Positions 25,556-42,718 are shown, numbered from the stretch's first letter. The stretch: DNA of 64,000 nucleotides from Gammaproteobacteria bacterium (GCA_016874295.1 VGUH01000004.1:1-64000), one strand, 5' to 3'. The notes: generated by a model from the letters alone, not told the origin. Program-made: numbers and translations.

Positions 25556-26967
25556 GCGGGCGGCCGGCCGTGGTGGTCGGCGATCACTTTCGCGACGCAC
25601 AGGGTCAGCTTTTCCGCGCACTCGAGGTGCAGGAACTCGTTGGGGCCATGGGCGTTCGAGTGTGGCCCCAGCACGCCGGTCACCAGGAACTGCGTGCTCG
25701 GGAAGCGCTGCCCCAGCATGCCGATGAACGGGATGCTGCCGCCGGTGCCGAGATACATGGCGTCGCGACCGAAGCTCGCGCGCGAGGCTTCGCGCATCGA
25801 GTCTGCGAGCCATGGCGCGACCGGCGGCGCGTCCCAGCCAGGCTGCGAGGATCCCACTTCGAATCGGACGCGCACGCCGTAGGGCGGATCGGCCTCCAAG
25901 CGCCTCTTCACGGCGATCGCGGCCGCTTCCGCGTCGGTGGGGGGCGGCAGCCTGAACGACAGCTTGAGTTCGACGCGCGGCAGCAGGACATTGCCCGCGT
26001 TCTCCATCGCCGGGAGGCCCGCGGCGCCCGTGACGGCGAGCGTGGGGCGCCAGGTATTGTTGAGCACGAGCTCCACCGGCGCATCGGTGAGCGGACGCGC
26101 GCCGGGCACGAATGGCAGCTTGCCTGCGATCATCCCGCCGAGCACTCCGGCGGCGGCGCGCGCCTGGTCGATGCGGGCGGCGGGAATCGGCGCCGACAGC
26201 TCGTCCACGAGGATGTCGCCCGTCACATCGCTTTCGACGCGCCCGAGCAGCGTGCGAGCGATGCGGAACACCGACGGGGCGATGCCGGTGCCCGCGCCCG
26301 AGTGCACGCCCTCCATCAGGCCCTCGATGACGAGGTCGCCGACCAGGTTGCCGCGCAGCGAGGTCGTGCACCAGAGCTGCTCGTAGTTGCCGCACTCGGC
26401 GTCGAGGCAGACGACGAGGCTCGGCGAGCCGATGCGTTGCGCGAGCGCCTCGACGTAGTAGGGAAGGTCGTAGCTGCCGCTTTCCTCGCAGGCCTCGACC
26501 AGCACGACGCAGCGTGCATGCGGGACATTCTGCTCCTGCAGCAGCCGGATCGCCGTCAGCGAGGAGAACACGGCGTAGCCGTCGTCGGCGCCACCGCGAC
26601 CGTAGAGCCGGCCGTCGCGCAGCACAGGTTCCCAGGGCGACAGTCCATCCGCCCAGCCGGTGAACTCCGGCTGCTTGTCCATGTGACCGTAGAGCAGGAC
26701 CGTGTCGGGACCGACCCCGGGGATTTCACAGAACAGGAGCGGCGTACGGCCGGGCGTGTGCAGGATCTCCACGGAGAGCCCGGCGATCGGCTGTTCGCGG
26801 CACCACGCGGCCATCAGTTCGGCGGCGCGCAGCATGTGGCCGTGCGACTCCCAGTCGGCGTCGAACAGCGGCGACTTGTTCGGGATGCGGATGTAATCGC
26901 ACAGACGCGGAACGATCGAGTCCCGGAATGCCGATGCTGTCGTCTCGGCCGCACGCTTGAAGTCCAT
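25552..26967 (-). CDS. M20 family metallopeptidase
   Basis: This encodes 471 residues from the ATG at 26967 (MDFKRAAETTASAFRDSIV); an upstream extension lacks family similarity. The metal ligands are visible: YGHMDKQPEFTGW (His and catalytic Asp), GRGGADDGYAVF (bridging Asp), EACEESGSYD (catalytic Glu and ligand), and a C-terminal His in HSNAHGPNEFLHL. The dimerisation domain lies between. The closest type is dipeptidase/DapE-like; the substrate is not evident. It starts 34 bases after tatD on the same strand. Confidence 0.9.
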   Translation of the reverse strand: MDFKRAAETTASAFRDSIVPRLCDYIRIPNKSPLFDADWESHGHMLRAAELMAAWCREQPIAGLSVEILHTPGRTPLLFCEIPGVGPDTVLLYGHMDKQPEFTGWADGLSPWEPVLRDGRLYGRGGADDGYAVFSSLTAIRLLQEQNVPHARCVVLVEACEESGSYDLPYYVEALAQRIGSPSLVVCLDAECGNYEQLWCTTSLRGNLVGDLVIEGLMEGVHSGAGTGIAPSVFRIARTLLGRVESDVTGDILVDELSAPIPAARIDQARAAAGVLGGMIAGKLPFVPGARPLTDAPVELVLNNTWRPTLAVTGAAGLPAMENAGNVLLPRVELKLSFRLPPPTDAEAAAIAVKRRLEADPPYGVRVRFEVGSSQPGWDAPPVAPWLADSMREASRASFGRDAMYLGTGGSIPFIGMLGQRFPSTQFLVTGVLGPHSNAHGPNEFLHLECAEKLTLCVAKVIADHHGRPPA

Positions 26968-27001
26968 GTGTTCCCCGTAACCGGTGATGCAGCGGGTAAT
27001 G

Positions 27002-27844
27002 TCAGAGCAACTCGACCGACGCCGCGTCTCCGCAACTGATTGCCGCCAGTGTAAGGCCAAAGAAGCGGCAGGCGTTGGCGGTCGTGGCTGCCGCGAGCGC
27101 GGCCGGATCCTCGCCGCGGCAACGCGCCATCTCCATCAGCACCGCCGGCAGAAAAGCAGGCTCATTGCGGCGGTGGGGCGGCTTCGACGCCAGCGTGCGC
27201 GGCAGGAGATACGGCGCGTCGCTCTCGATCATGTGGCGATCGCGCGGCACCCGAGGCGCGGCCTCACGCAACGCGTGGCCCCGGCGTTCGTCGCAGATCC
27301 AGCCCGTGATGCCGACCGACAGGCCGAGTGCGAGGCAGTCCTCGAGCTCGGCCGCTCCGCCCGTGAAGCAGTGCAGGACGCCGCGCGCGGCCGCTTGCGG
27401 GTGGCCGCGCAGCATGGCGACAAAGTCGTCATGCGCGTCGCGCTGGTGCAGGAACAGCGGCTTGCCGGCCTGTCCCGCGAGCCCGAGCTGCAGTTCGAAG
27501 GCGCGACGCTGCTCGGCGGGCGGCGAGAAGTTCCGGAAGTAGTCGAGCCCGCACTCGCCCGCTGCGACGACCATCGGGTCGTGCAGCCGGGCGGCCAGCC
27601 GGCCCGCGTCGGCATCCCGCAACCCGCTCGCGTGGTGCGGGTGGACGCCGGCCGTCGCCCGCAGCGCTCCGGGATGGCGGCGGGCGAGGGCGATCGCCTT
27701 GTCCGTGTCGTCGAGCGTGCTGCCGGTGACGATCATCGCGGCGACGCCCGCGGCCTGCGCCCGCGCCAGCACGGCGTCGCGGTCCGCATCGAAGCAGTCG
27801 TGCGCAAGATTCGCGCCGATGTCGATCAGCGTGTGCATGCTCAC
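27002..27844 (-). CDS. tatD: TatD 3'-5' exonuclease/DNase
   Basis: This encodes 280 residues, a TIM-barrel metal-dependent hydrolase. The N-terminus (LIDIGANLAHDCFDADRDAVL) lacks the HxH motif of the YcfH/YjjV paralogues and matches true TatD. Conserved blocks are ATAGVHPHHAS, VAAGECGLDYFRNFSPP, VLHCFTGG, GITGWICDERRG and IESDAPYLLPRTL. It acts on single-stranded 3' ends in repair. An internal ATG 6 bases downstream is an alternative start. It is 9 bases after the upstream permease gene. Confidence 0.92.
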   Translation of the reverse strand: MSMHTLIDIGANLAHDCFDADRDAVLARAQAAGVAAMIVTGSTLDDTDKAIALARRHPGALRATAGVHPHHASGLRDADAGRLAARLHDPMVVAAGECGLDYFRNFSPPAEQRRAFELQLGLAGQAGKPLFLHQRDAHDDFVAMLRGHPQAAARGVLHCFTGGAAELEDCLALGLSVGITGWICDERRGHALREAAPRVPRDRHMIESDAPYLLPRTLASKPPHRRNEPAFLPAVLMEMARCRGEDPAALAAATTANACRFFGLTLAAISCGDAASVELL

Positions 27845-27853
27845 CGTGCCGCG

Positions 27854-29029
27854 TCAGGCAGCGCGCAGGGCGGCCGTCACTGGTTGGCGCGCGGCACGCA
27901 GGGCCGGCAGGCAGCCGCCGATCATGCCGATCACGACGGCGATGATCAGCCCGTTTGCCACCAGGGACGGGGTCACGGCGAAGCGGAACACGACCTGCGT
28001 GAAATTTGCACCCAGCGTCGAGACCACCATGTTGTTGAACAGCACATAGGCCGCAAGCGCGCCCAGGAGGCCGCCTGCCAGCGCGAGGATCAGCGACTCC
28101 AGCATGATCGAAACCACGACCGGCAGGCCGCGGAAGCCGACCGCTCGCAGCGTCGCGATCTCCCGCGCTCGGGTGTCGACGGCGGCGTACATCGTGTTGA
28201 GGGCGGCGAAGATGGCGCCGAGCGCCATGATGAGCGTCACGACGCCGGCCAGCGCGCCGATCGTCCTGCGGAATTGCTCGGTCTGGCCGCTGAAATACTG
28301 TTTCTCGGTCTCGACGTCGACATTCACGCGCGGGTCGGCCGAGAGGGCGTCCTTGACCGCCCGCAGGCCGCCGCTGTCGGCCAGCGCGAGACGCACCGAG
28401 CTGTATCCCTGGCGATTGAAGGTCGACTGCGCGACATCGACATCCGCCCACAGTTCGCTCTCATACGCATCGCCGGAGGCGAACACGCCAACCACCGTCC
28501 AGTCCGAACCGCGCATGCGCACGACCTGGCCGAGGCGCGCACCCGCAAACTGGCGGGAGACGCCCTGGCCGACGATCAGCTCGCGCAGGCCCTGACCGAA
28601 CATCCGCCCCGCGACGATTCGCAGCTGCGGCCGCAACGCGAACGCGGCGGGCTCGACGCCCCGTACGGTGATGTTGGAGCTGGTCTTCCCGCCGGGCCGC
28701 ATGAGTTCCGCGATGACGACCACTTCCGCGGAGGCGAGCGCCTGGCCATCCGGGTCTTTCGCGACGCCCGCCGCCTGCTTGATGATCGCGCCCTGTTCCC
28801 GCGAGATGCCCGAATTGAGCTCCGCCTGCGAGCCGCCGCGCAGGACGAGCGCGACATCGGTCCGACCGGCGGATTCGAGCGTGGACCGGAACCCGGCTGC
28901 CATCGCCAGCAGGGCTGTGAAAACCGCGACCACGCCTGCGAGGCCGACGACGATGACGAGCGATGCGCCGAGCCGCTCCGGAATGCTCCGGAGGCCCAGC
29001 AACGTGATCGAGAGGATCTGCTGCAGCAT
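27854..29029 (-). CDS. FtsX/MacB-type ABC transporter permease (second)
   Basis: This encodes 391 residues from the ATG at 29029. One N-terminal helix (LGASLVIVVGLAGVVAVFTAL) is followed by a large periplasmic MacB-PCD domain (about 50-265) and three C-terminal helices (GALAGVVTLIMALGAIFAAL, VSIMLESLILALAGGLLG, IIAVVIGMIGGCLPAL). The REIATLRAVGF coupling helix is present. It is predicted to pair with the other permease and the ATPase in a mechanotransmission-type export system. Substrate unknown. Confidence 0.88.
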   Translation of the reverse strand: MLQQILSITLLGLRSIPERLGASLVIVVGLAGVVAVFTALLAMAAGFRSTLESAGRTDVALVLRGGSQAELNSGISREQGAIIKQAAGVAKDPDGQALASAEVVVIAELMRPGGKTSSNITVRGVEPAAFALRPQLRIVAGRMFGQGLRELIVGQGVSRQFAGARLGQVVRMRGSDWTVVGVFASGDAYESELWADVDVAQSTFNRQGYSSVRLALADSGGLRAVKDALSADPRVNVDVETEKQYFSGQTEQFRRTIGALAGVVTLIMALGAIFAALNTMYAAVDTRAREIATLRAVGFRGLPVVVSIMLESLILALAGGLLGALAAYVLFNNMVVSTLGANFTQVVFRFAVTPSLVANGLIIAVVIGMIGGCLPALRAARQPVTAALRAA

Positions 29030-29040
29030 GGCGGTGCCGG

Positions 29041-30198
29041 TCAGCGCCCGGCCAGCGCGTCGACGATGGTCAGTCTGCCGGCACGCAGCGCGGGCAGGAG
29101 CCCCACGGCGAGGCTGAGCAGCACGATGGCGATGCCGCCGACGAGCCATACCGTGCCGTCCACGGCGATGGGCAGATTGCCGCCGGTCGCGCGCGTGATC
29201 GCGACCCCGAGGGGTGTCGCGATCGCGAGGCCTGCGAGACCGCCGAGTGCGCACAGCAGGGCCGCCTCGGCCAGCACGAAGCCGAGCACTTCGCCGTCCC
29301 TGAAGCCGAGCGTCTTCAGGATCGCCAGCTCCGGGATGCGCTCGCGCACGCTCTGGGCGATCGTGTTGCCGACCACGAGCAGCAGCGTGAAGAACACCGC
29401 GAACAGGATCCAGCGCACGATCAGGCCGATGTCGCCTATCTGCTTGATGAAGCCGATGTTGAAGTCCTTCTCGGTCTGGGTCTTGGTCTCGTCCGGCGAG
29501 TTTTCGAACATGGCGTCGATCGTGCGTGCGACCTGCTCCGCCTGCCCGGCGTCGGCAAGCTTGATCGTATAGGTTCCAGCGCGGCCGCGGCCGAACTGGT
29601 TCGCCTCGTCGAAGTACGCGAAGTTGATCCAGCCCACGTTGGTGTTGCGCTGCCAGTCCTCGTCCTTGCCGTCGTAGATGCCGACCAGGTCGAAGGTCCA
29701 GTTCTTGCTGCCGTCCTGCTGCGGGAAGATGTTGGAGGCGATCGGCACCTTCTGGCCGATCTCCCAGCCGTACTGGTTCGCCAGGTTGCGGCCGACGATC
29801 ATGCTCGTGCGGGTCGACTCGAAGGCCTGCCACTGCGCGTCCGGCATGATGTACTCGGGATACACGAGACGCAGGCGTGCCGGATCCGTCGCAAGGAAGA
29901 TGAGCTGTGTGTTCTCCTGGTAGACCGCGCCGAACCACTGCTGCCACATCACGTGTTCGACGCCGGGCACCGACTCGATCTGCGGCAGCAGCCGCATCGG
30001 CAGCGACTGCGTGAATGAAACGCGGGCCTGGGTCACGAGCCGCGCCGCGCCGATGAAGTCCGCGCCGGACGTGAACAGGACGTTGACCGCCTGCAGCAGT
30101 CCGAACAAAAGGAAGGCGGTCACGATCGACAGCAGTGTCAGGACCGTGCGGGTCTTCTTGCGCCACAGATTGGCGATCACGAAGCCGGTGCGAGTCAT
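29041..30198 (-). CDS. FtsX/MacB-type ABC transporter permease (first)
   Basis: This encodes 385 residues with the same four-helix plan as its neighbour: an N-terminal helix (TVLTLLSIVTAFLLFGLLQA), a periplasmic domain rich in aromatic residues, and three C-terminal helices with the coupling motif IPELAILKTLGFRDGEVLGF. It is separated by 11 bases from the second permease and 7 from the ATPase. The two permeases are divergent in sequence, so the transporter is probably a heterodimer. Confidence 0.88.
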   Translation of the reverse strand: MTRTGFVIANLWRKKTRTVLTLLSIVTAFLLFGLLQAVNVLFTSGADFIGAARLVTQARVSFTQSLPMRLLPQIESVPGVEHVMWQQWFGAVYQENTQLIFLATDPARLRLVYPEYIMPDAQWQAFESTRTSMIVGRNLANQYGWEIGQKVPIASNIFPQQDGSKNWTFDLVGIYDGKDEDWQRNTNVGWINFAYFDEANQFGRGRAGTYTIKLADAGQAEQVARTIDAMFENSPDETKTQTEKDFNIGFIKQIGDIGLIVRWILFAVFFTLLLVVGNTIAQSVRERIPELAILKTLGFRDGEVLGFVLAEAALLCALGGLAGLAIATPLGVAITRATGGNLPIAVDGTVWLVGGIAIVLLSLAVGLLPALRAGRLTIVDALAGR

Positions 30199-30205
30199 GG
30201 CGTAC

Positions 30206-30893
<688 letters not shown>

Positions 30894-30901
<8 letters not shown>

Positions 30902-32132
30902 CGCCGGACTCCCTCGCTCTCGCCGCATTGCCGTCCCGGAGACCCGCCGGCGGGTCCACGATCACTTCGTCACCGGGCGAAACGCCCGCTTGCACCTGCC
31001 GGCGGTCGCCGAGCGTGCCGCCGAGCGAGACCATGCGCCGCTCTGCGCGCCCGTCGCGCAGCACGAATACCACGTCCCTGCCCGCATCCTGGCGGATGGC
31101 CGCGGCCGGAATCAGCGCGCCGCGCGGCGGCGCCGGAGTGCCGGCCGCCGCCGGCGCCGACTCGAGAAAGGCGACGCGCACGCCCATCTCGGGCACGATG
31201 CGCGCATCCTTCTCGGCAAGCGCTATGCGCACCTTGACCGTGGCCTTGGAGCGGTCCGCGGTCGGCACGATCGCGATCACCGACGCGGGAACGCGCCAGT
31301 CGGGGTAGGCGTTCAGGACCGCTTCGACCTTCTGCCCAGGCTGCACGCGGTTGATGTACGACTCGCTCACGTCGACCTGGATCTCGAGCGAGCCCATGTC
31401 GACGATCGTGCCGATGCCGGTGCGGATCGAACCGCCGCCCGCGGAGATCGGCGAGATCATCTCGCCAGGCTGCGCGGCCTTCACCGTCACCACGCCGTCG
31501 AAGGGCGCGCGCACGATGGTGTTGTCGAGCTGCACCAGTGCGGCCTGCAGGGCTTCCCGGGCGACCTGCAGGGAGCTTGCCTGGCTCGAGACGCGCGCGC
31601 GCAACGCCTCGGACTGCGTGCGTGCGGCGTCGAGCGCGGCGACGCTGGTCAGCCTGCTCTCGGCGAGGTCCTGCTGGCGCTGAAACTCGCGGTCGGCATT
31701 GGCGCTCGCGACCTCGGCCTCGGCGAGCTGCGCGCGGGCGACCGCGACCTGCGCGCGCCGGAGCTCCGCATCCACGCGCGCCTCGGCATCGTCGAGCGTC
31801 GCGAGGACGTCGTCAGCCCTGACATGCTGGCCTTCCTCGATGCGCACGTCGCGCACCTTGCCGGTGATCTTGGCGGACACGGTTGCTTGGCGGCGCGCCG
31901 TCACGTAGCCGGTGGCATCGAGCACCGACGTGCCGGCGCTCACCGCCGGCATCGCGTCGGCGACGGCGACCGTCACCTCGACCGGCTGCTCGCGGCCGAA
32001 GAACCACGCGAGCAGGCCGGCAAGCACGACCAGCGCCGCGGCGAGCGCCAACCAGGTGCGCAGGCGGGACGAACCCTCCGCAGGTGCATCGCGGTCGATG
32101 CGCAGTTCCTTCAGCAGTTCAGACTTGTCCAA
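30894..32132 (-). CDS. MacA/HlyD-like periplasmic adaptor
   Basis: This encodes 412 residues. A cytoplasmic N-terminus and one membrane helix (about 26-46, TWLALAAALVVLAGLLAWFF) are followed by barrel-sandwich halves around a long helical hairpin (about 105-195, rich in Ala/Gln/Arg) and the second half FDGVVTVKAAQPGEMI. It links the inner-membrane permease to an outer-membrane channel that is not encoded nearby. First gene of the four-gene export operon. Confidence 0.9.
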
Positions 32133-32205
32133 GGGTCACAGGGGCGCGAGGTTCCGGCCGCACAGTGTGCCACAGACGGCGGGTCCGCCGCCCGGCCGTC
32201 CGGGT

Positions 32206-33230
32206 TCAGTCCGCGCGCCAGCGGAACCCCGCTGCAGCGATGCCGAGGAAGAGCGCCGTCATCACCACGAGCCAGGCTAGGTGCGACAGCACTTCCGGCA
32301 TTCCGGCGCCGTCCAGCATCACGGCGCGGGCCGCGTCGAGCATCTGCGTGAGCGGCAGCGCTCTGGCGGCGGCCTGCAGCCAGGCGGGCGCCCCCTCCAG
32401 GGAAAACCAGACCCCGGATAGCAGCATCATCGGCCAGGAAGCGAGGTTGATGGCGCCGTTCGCGAGCTCTTCGCTCGCGAAGCGCGCCGCCATCATGAAG
32501 CCGAAGGAAATCATGGCGAGCGCGCCCAGCACCGTGATCACGAGCAGCAGCAGCACACTGCCCTCGTTGCGGAACGGCACGAAGGCGGCGAGGGCCGCGT
32601 AGAGCAGCGACGTGACGCACACCGTGAGCAGGAGCCGCGACAGCACCTGGGCGGCGCCGAATTCGAGCGCCGTCACCGGCGTCGCCGAGAGGCGGCGCAG
32701 GAAGCCGCTCTTGCGGTAGCGCACGACCACGTAGCCGACCCCGAACAGGCAGCTGAACATCATGTTCATGCCGAGGATACCCGGCAGCAGCCAGTCCACG
32801 TAGCGTACTGCCGCGCCGCTCACCGGCTCGCGCGTCGCTCCGCCTGCAGCGGACTCGAGCAGCAGCCTCTCGGCGAGGTAGCCCTTCGGCGAGTCCTGGT
32901 TGACCCAGTAGCGGGGCGCGGCGCGCAGGTCGAGCAGCAGGTCGACCTGGTGCCGTTCGACCTTGCGGATGGTGGCCTCGAGCGCCGCCGGCTCGATGCG
33001 CACGAAGTCGACGTAGCGCGTGTCGAGGAATGGATCGAAATGCGCGTCGAGCGCGGCGCCGCGCGGCGCGATCACGTCGACCTTGAAGAGCGGTCGCGGC
33101 TGGCCGCCGAAGATCACCGCGAAGGCGACGACCAGCGCGAGCGGGAACAGGAAGTTGAACACGAGCGTCGACCGGTCGCGCAGGAACTCGAGATTGCGCG
33201 CGTGCCAGACGGCGAGCAGCCGCCGGAGAC

Positions 33231-33234
<4 letters not shown>
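32206..33234 (-). CDS. ABC-2 type transporter permease
   Basis: This encodes 342 residues with a GTG start overlapping the ATPase stop (GTGA). The first helix is STLVFNFLFPLALVVAFAVI. A soluble loop (about 50-150) precedes five C-terminal helices (LLPGILGMNMMFSCLFGVGY, LLTVCVTSLLYAALAAF, VLLLLVITVLGALAMISFG, INLASWPMMLLSGVWF and a last one near the end). This is the ABC-2/YhhJ-like plan used for export. Substrate unknown. Confidence 0.88.
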
Positions 33235-36903
<3,669 letters not shown>

Positions 36904-36919
<16 letters not shown>

Positions 36920-37773
36920 GGGGCGTCTGGCCATTCGTTGTCCTCGGCATCGCGCTGCTCGCGGTGTCGAACGGTGCCATCTTCGCGCGCATCGCCGAGG
37001 CGCCGCCACTCGCAATCGCCGCCTGGCGTGTGGGGCTCGCGGCGCTCGTCGTGCTGCCGCTTGCCGCAACCGTGCGACGCCCGGTTGGCTTCGACCGGCG
37101 AGCCCTCGCCTGTGCCGCAGGCACCGGCGCGATGCTGGCACTGCACTTCGCGACCTGGATTGCCTCCCTGGAGCACACGACGATCGCCCGCAGCGTGCTG
37201 TTCGTCAGTACCTCGCCGATCTGGGTCGCCGTGCTGCAGTTCCTCGGCGGCCGCGGCCTGCCTTCAAGGCAGACGCTCGCGGCGCTCGCGCTCGCAGTCG
37301 CCGGGTCCGTGGTGGTGAGCGGCGGCGAGGCCGGCGGTCTGTGGTTGGGGGATGCGCTGGCGCTCGCGGGCGGCCTCGCGATGGCGGGCTATTTCCTGTT
37401 TTCGCGCGCCGCGCAGTCGCAGTTGGCATTCCGCAGCTACCTCGGCATCGCCTACGGGGTCGCCGCCGTGGTCTTGTGGGCGGCCGTGCTGCTCACCGGC
37501 ACGCAAGCCATCGGCTTCGATGCCCGCACCTGGTGGGCGTTCGCGGGCATGGCCGCCGTCTCCCAGCTCATCGGCCATAGCGGCTACAACTGGTCGCTGC
37601 GCCACCTCGACCCGCTGTTCGTCGCCGTCGCATCGGTTGGCGAGCCGGTGCTGGCCGCAATGCTCGGCTGGTGGCTGCTCGGCGAATCGGTCGATGACCG
37701 CACGGTCGGCGGGGGGCTCCTGATACTCGCCGGTATCGCGCTCGCGACCCTCAAGGCTCGCCGGCGCAGCTGA
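36904..37773 (+). CDS. EamA/DMT-superfamily transporter
   Basis: This encodes 289 residues with a GTG start inside the upstream gene. It has ten hydrophobic segments in two EamA repeats: WPFVVLGIALLAVSNGAIFAR opens the first, and MAGYFLFSRAAQSQ with SQLIGHSGYNWSLRHLDPLF falls in the second. It is probably a metabolite exporter; the substrate is not predictable. Its last 190 bases overlap msrQ on the opposite strand. Confidence 0.88.
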
Positions 37774-38384
37774 GTCTGGACGACCCGCCAGCCGAGCAGC
37801 AGCGCGGCGATCCCGGCGTACAGCGCCGGCTCGCGGATGTCGGCTTTCACCTGCCACCAGAAATGCACGCAGCCAAGAACCGCCGCCGCGTAAACCAGCC
37901 AGTGCAGTCGCTGCCAGCGCCGCCCGAGCCGGCGCATGGCCCGAGCCGTCGAGGTTGCGGCGAGCGGCACCAGCAGGACGAATGCGGTGAAGCCGGCCGT
38001 GACGTACGGCCGCTTGACGACGTCGGCGGCAAGCGTCACCCAGTCGAAGGCCTGGTCAACGAACAGGTACCAGAGGAAGTGCATGGCAATGTAGAAGAAA
38101 GCGAAGAGGCCCAGCATGCGCCGGAACAGGTATAGCTTCGGCCAGCCGAGCAGGACCCGCAGCGGCGTGACGGAAAGCGTCGCGAGCAGCAGGCGCAGCC
38201 CCCAGATCCCGAGCGTGTCCTGGATTTTCTCGACCGGGTTGGCGCCGAGCGCGCGCGCCGCGACGGAAGTCGCATCGCCCGACTGCAGGGCGATGATGCC
38301 TGCGACCAGCCAGGCCGCCGGCAGCAGGCACAGGAGGAAGACGACCGGCTTGGCGTAGCGCCGGACCACGTAGTCCGTGTCCAC
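37584..38384 (-). CDS. msrQ: MsrQ heme-binding membrane subunit of the periplasmic methionine sulfoxide reductase
   Basis: This encodes 266 residues. Six membrane helices with heme ligands are visible: FAFFYIAMHFLWYLFVD and LHWLVYAAAVLGCVHFWWQVK. The family-like part ends near residue 211 (GWRVVQTQLRRRAL). The remaining about 55 residues are hydrophilic, Ser/Pro-rich and encoded entirely antisense to the eamA gene, so they are probably a non-native tail from a missing stop. MsrQ passes electrons from the respiratory chain to MsrP. It follows msrP by 15 bases. Confidence 0.88.
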   Translation of the reverse strand: MDTDYVVRRYAKPVVFLLCLLPAAWLVAGIIALQSGDATSVAARALGANPVEKIQDTLGIWGLRLLLATLSVTPLRVLLGWPKLYLFRRMLGLFAFFYIAMHFLWYLFVDQAFDWVTLAADVVKRPYVTAGFTAFVLLVPLAATSTARAMRRLGRRWQRLHWLVYAAAVLGCVHFWWQVKADIREPALYAGIAALLLGWRVVQTQLRRRALRVASAIPASIRSPPPTVRSSTDSPSSHQPSIAASTGSPTDATATNSGSRWRSDQL

Positions 38385-38399
38385 CGGGGCAGCGCGTCC

Positions 38400-39360
38400 C
38401 TAGAAATGGCGCGCGAGATTCATGCCGCGGTAGAGCCCCGCGACCTCGTCCCCGTAACCGTTGAACGGCAGGGTCGGCTGGCGCGCGAGGAAATTCGAGC
38501 TGCCGATCCGCCGCTCGGTCTTCTGGCTCCAGCGCGGGTGATCCACCTCGGGATTCACATTGGCGAAGAAGCCGTACTCGCGCGGCGCCGAGAGCGCCCA
38601 GCTCGTCCTGGGCATCGCCTCGGTGAACCGGATGCGCACGATCGACTTGATGCTCTTGAACCCGTACTTCCAGGGCACGACGAGGCGGAGCGGCGCGCCG
38701 TTCTGGTTGGGCAGCTCCTTGCCGTACAGGCCGATGGCGAGGATCGCGAGCGGGTGCAGGGCCTCGTCCAGGCGCAGCCCTTCGACGTAGGGCCAGTCGA
38801 GCACGTCGTGACGCTGGCCCGGCATCTGCTTCGGGTCATGCAGGGTCGTGAACTCGACGTACTTGGCCCGCGAGGTCGGCTCGAAGCGCCTGATGAGATC
38901 AGCAAGCGCGAAGCCGATCCAGGGGATCACCATGGACCAGGCCTCGACGCAGCGCAGTCGGTAGATACGCTCCTCCAGCGGGTGCGGCTTCAGGATGTCC
39001 TCGAGCGCGAAGCGGCCCGGCGCCGCGCATTCGTCGTCGACCACGACCGTCCAGGGCCGCGTGCGCAGGCGTCCCGCGTGCTGCGCGGGGTCTTCCTTGC
39101 CGGTGCCGAACTCATAGAAATTGTTGTAGCCCGTGACTTCCGCCCAGGAGTTCGCCTTTTCGGGGGTCGAGTAGCGCGCATTGCGCTGGAACGCGAGCGG
39201 GCGAGGGACCAGGCTGACCGTCAGCACATCCTGCGTGCGCCCGGGTGGAACGAGCGCCGCGAGCCCCGCGGCCCGCCAGTGCGCCGAGAAAGCTGCGCCG
39301 CGCGCGAAACACCGCCTCGGGCGTGATGTCGGACGGCCGGATCCGCGTGCTGCGGTTCAT
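38400..39360 (-). pseudogene. msrP: Methionine sulfoxide reductase catalytic subunit MsrP, +1 frameshift in the Tat signal
   Basis: The ATG at 39360 opens [18 protein letters not shown] with the Tat motif [10 protein letters not shown] (to codon 30). The frame then shifts: removing one C at about 39270 restores [20 protein letters not shown] and the whole molybdopterin domain, including [14 protein letters not shown] with the Mo-ligand Cys. The mature enzyme frame is otherwise intact to 38400 (about 319 codons in total). Without repair, neither frame gives an exported enzyme. It overlaps the HAD gene by ATGA and precedes msrQ. A sequencing error is a real alternative. Confidence 0.82.
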
Positions 39361-40031
39361 GCCTGACGGACCGGCGATACGGGCCGATTGTTACGCCATT
39401 CCGCGGTCCGGAAACCGCATGACTTTGCCCGTCGCCTCAGACCCCGGCCGGCATTGACCAGCACGGCCTCGTCGGCGGCCTCAAAGTGAGCAAAGTCCGA
39501 CGCGGCATTTCCATAGGCCGTCACCGCCGCGCCCGGGTAGCGCGCGCGCAGCGACTCCACGCAGCGGCGTTTTTCTTCGCCGCGGCGATTGGGGCTCGCG
39601 AGAGCCCCGTCCAGGCGATCGGCCTGCCAGGCGATCGCGGTACAGATCGCCTCGTGAAAGCCGAAACGGCAGCCGATTTCCGGGACGTACAGATCGACGC
39701 TGGCCGACAGCAGCACGAGGCGATCGCCGGCCGCCGCATGCCGGGTGACCTGCGCCAGTGCGCCGGGACAGAGTTCGGCGTCACCGAGGCCGGCGACGTA
39801 CTCGGCTGTCCACGCCGCTACCGCGGCCCGTGAAGCGCCGGCCATGGCCGCGCGGATCAGGTCCGCCTTGAGACGGCCGCGGTCGCGATCGAAGGGGTAG
39901 CGCACCGCCGCGGCGATCGTGACCGGCCAGAATCGCAAGCGCGGATGGCGGCGGGTCCAGCCGCGCAGATAGGGCCACAGCGTGTCGTGCCGGGTCAAGG
40001 TGCCATCGAGGTCGAATACCGCGATACGCAT
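39357..40031 (-). CDS. HAD-IB family phosphatase
   Basis: This encodes 224 residues. The four HAD motifs are AVFDLDGTLTRHDT (nucleophile and acid Asp), LVLLSASVDLYV (motif II Ser), the Lys of EEKRRCVESL and AYGNAASDFAHFEAA. A helical cap lies between motifs I and II. It resembles phosphoserine-phosphatase-like enzymes of unknown substrate. It begins 11 bases after acnA and overlaps msrP. Confidence 0.85.
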   Translation of the reverse strand: MRIAVFDLDGTLTRHDTLWPYLRGWTRRHPRLRFWPVTIAAAVRYPFDRDRGRLKADLIRAAMAGASRAAVAAWTAEYVAGLGDAELCPGALAQVTRHAAAGDRLVLLSASVDLYVPEIGCRFGFHEAICTAIAWQADRLDGALASPNRRGEEKRRCVESLRARYPGAAVTAYGNAASDFAHFEAADEAVLVNAGRGLRRRAKSCGFRTAEWRNNRPVSPVRQA

Positions 40032-40042
40032 CGCGGCCCGGC

Positions 40043-42694
<2,652 letters not shown>

Positions 42695-42718
42695 GCATCC
42701 TCCAGCGGGTGGAGTGTC

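Noticed and set aside
26984-29572. Long plus-strand open frame opposite tatD and a permease
   Set aside because: No start signal and low-complexity composition; the minus-strand genes carry full family motifs.
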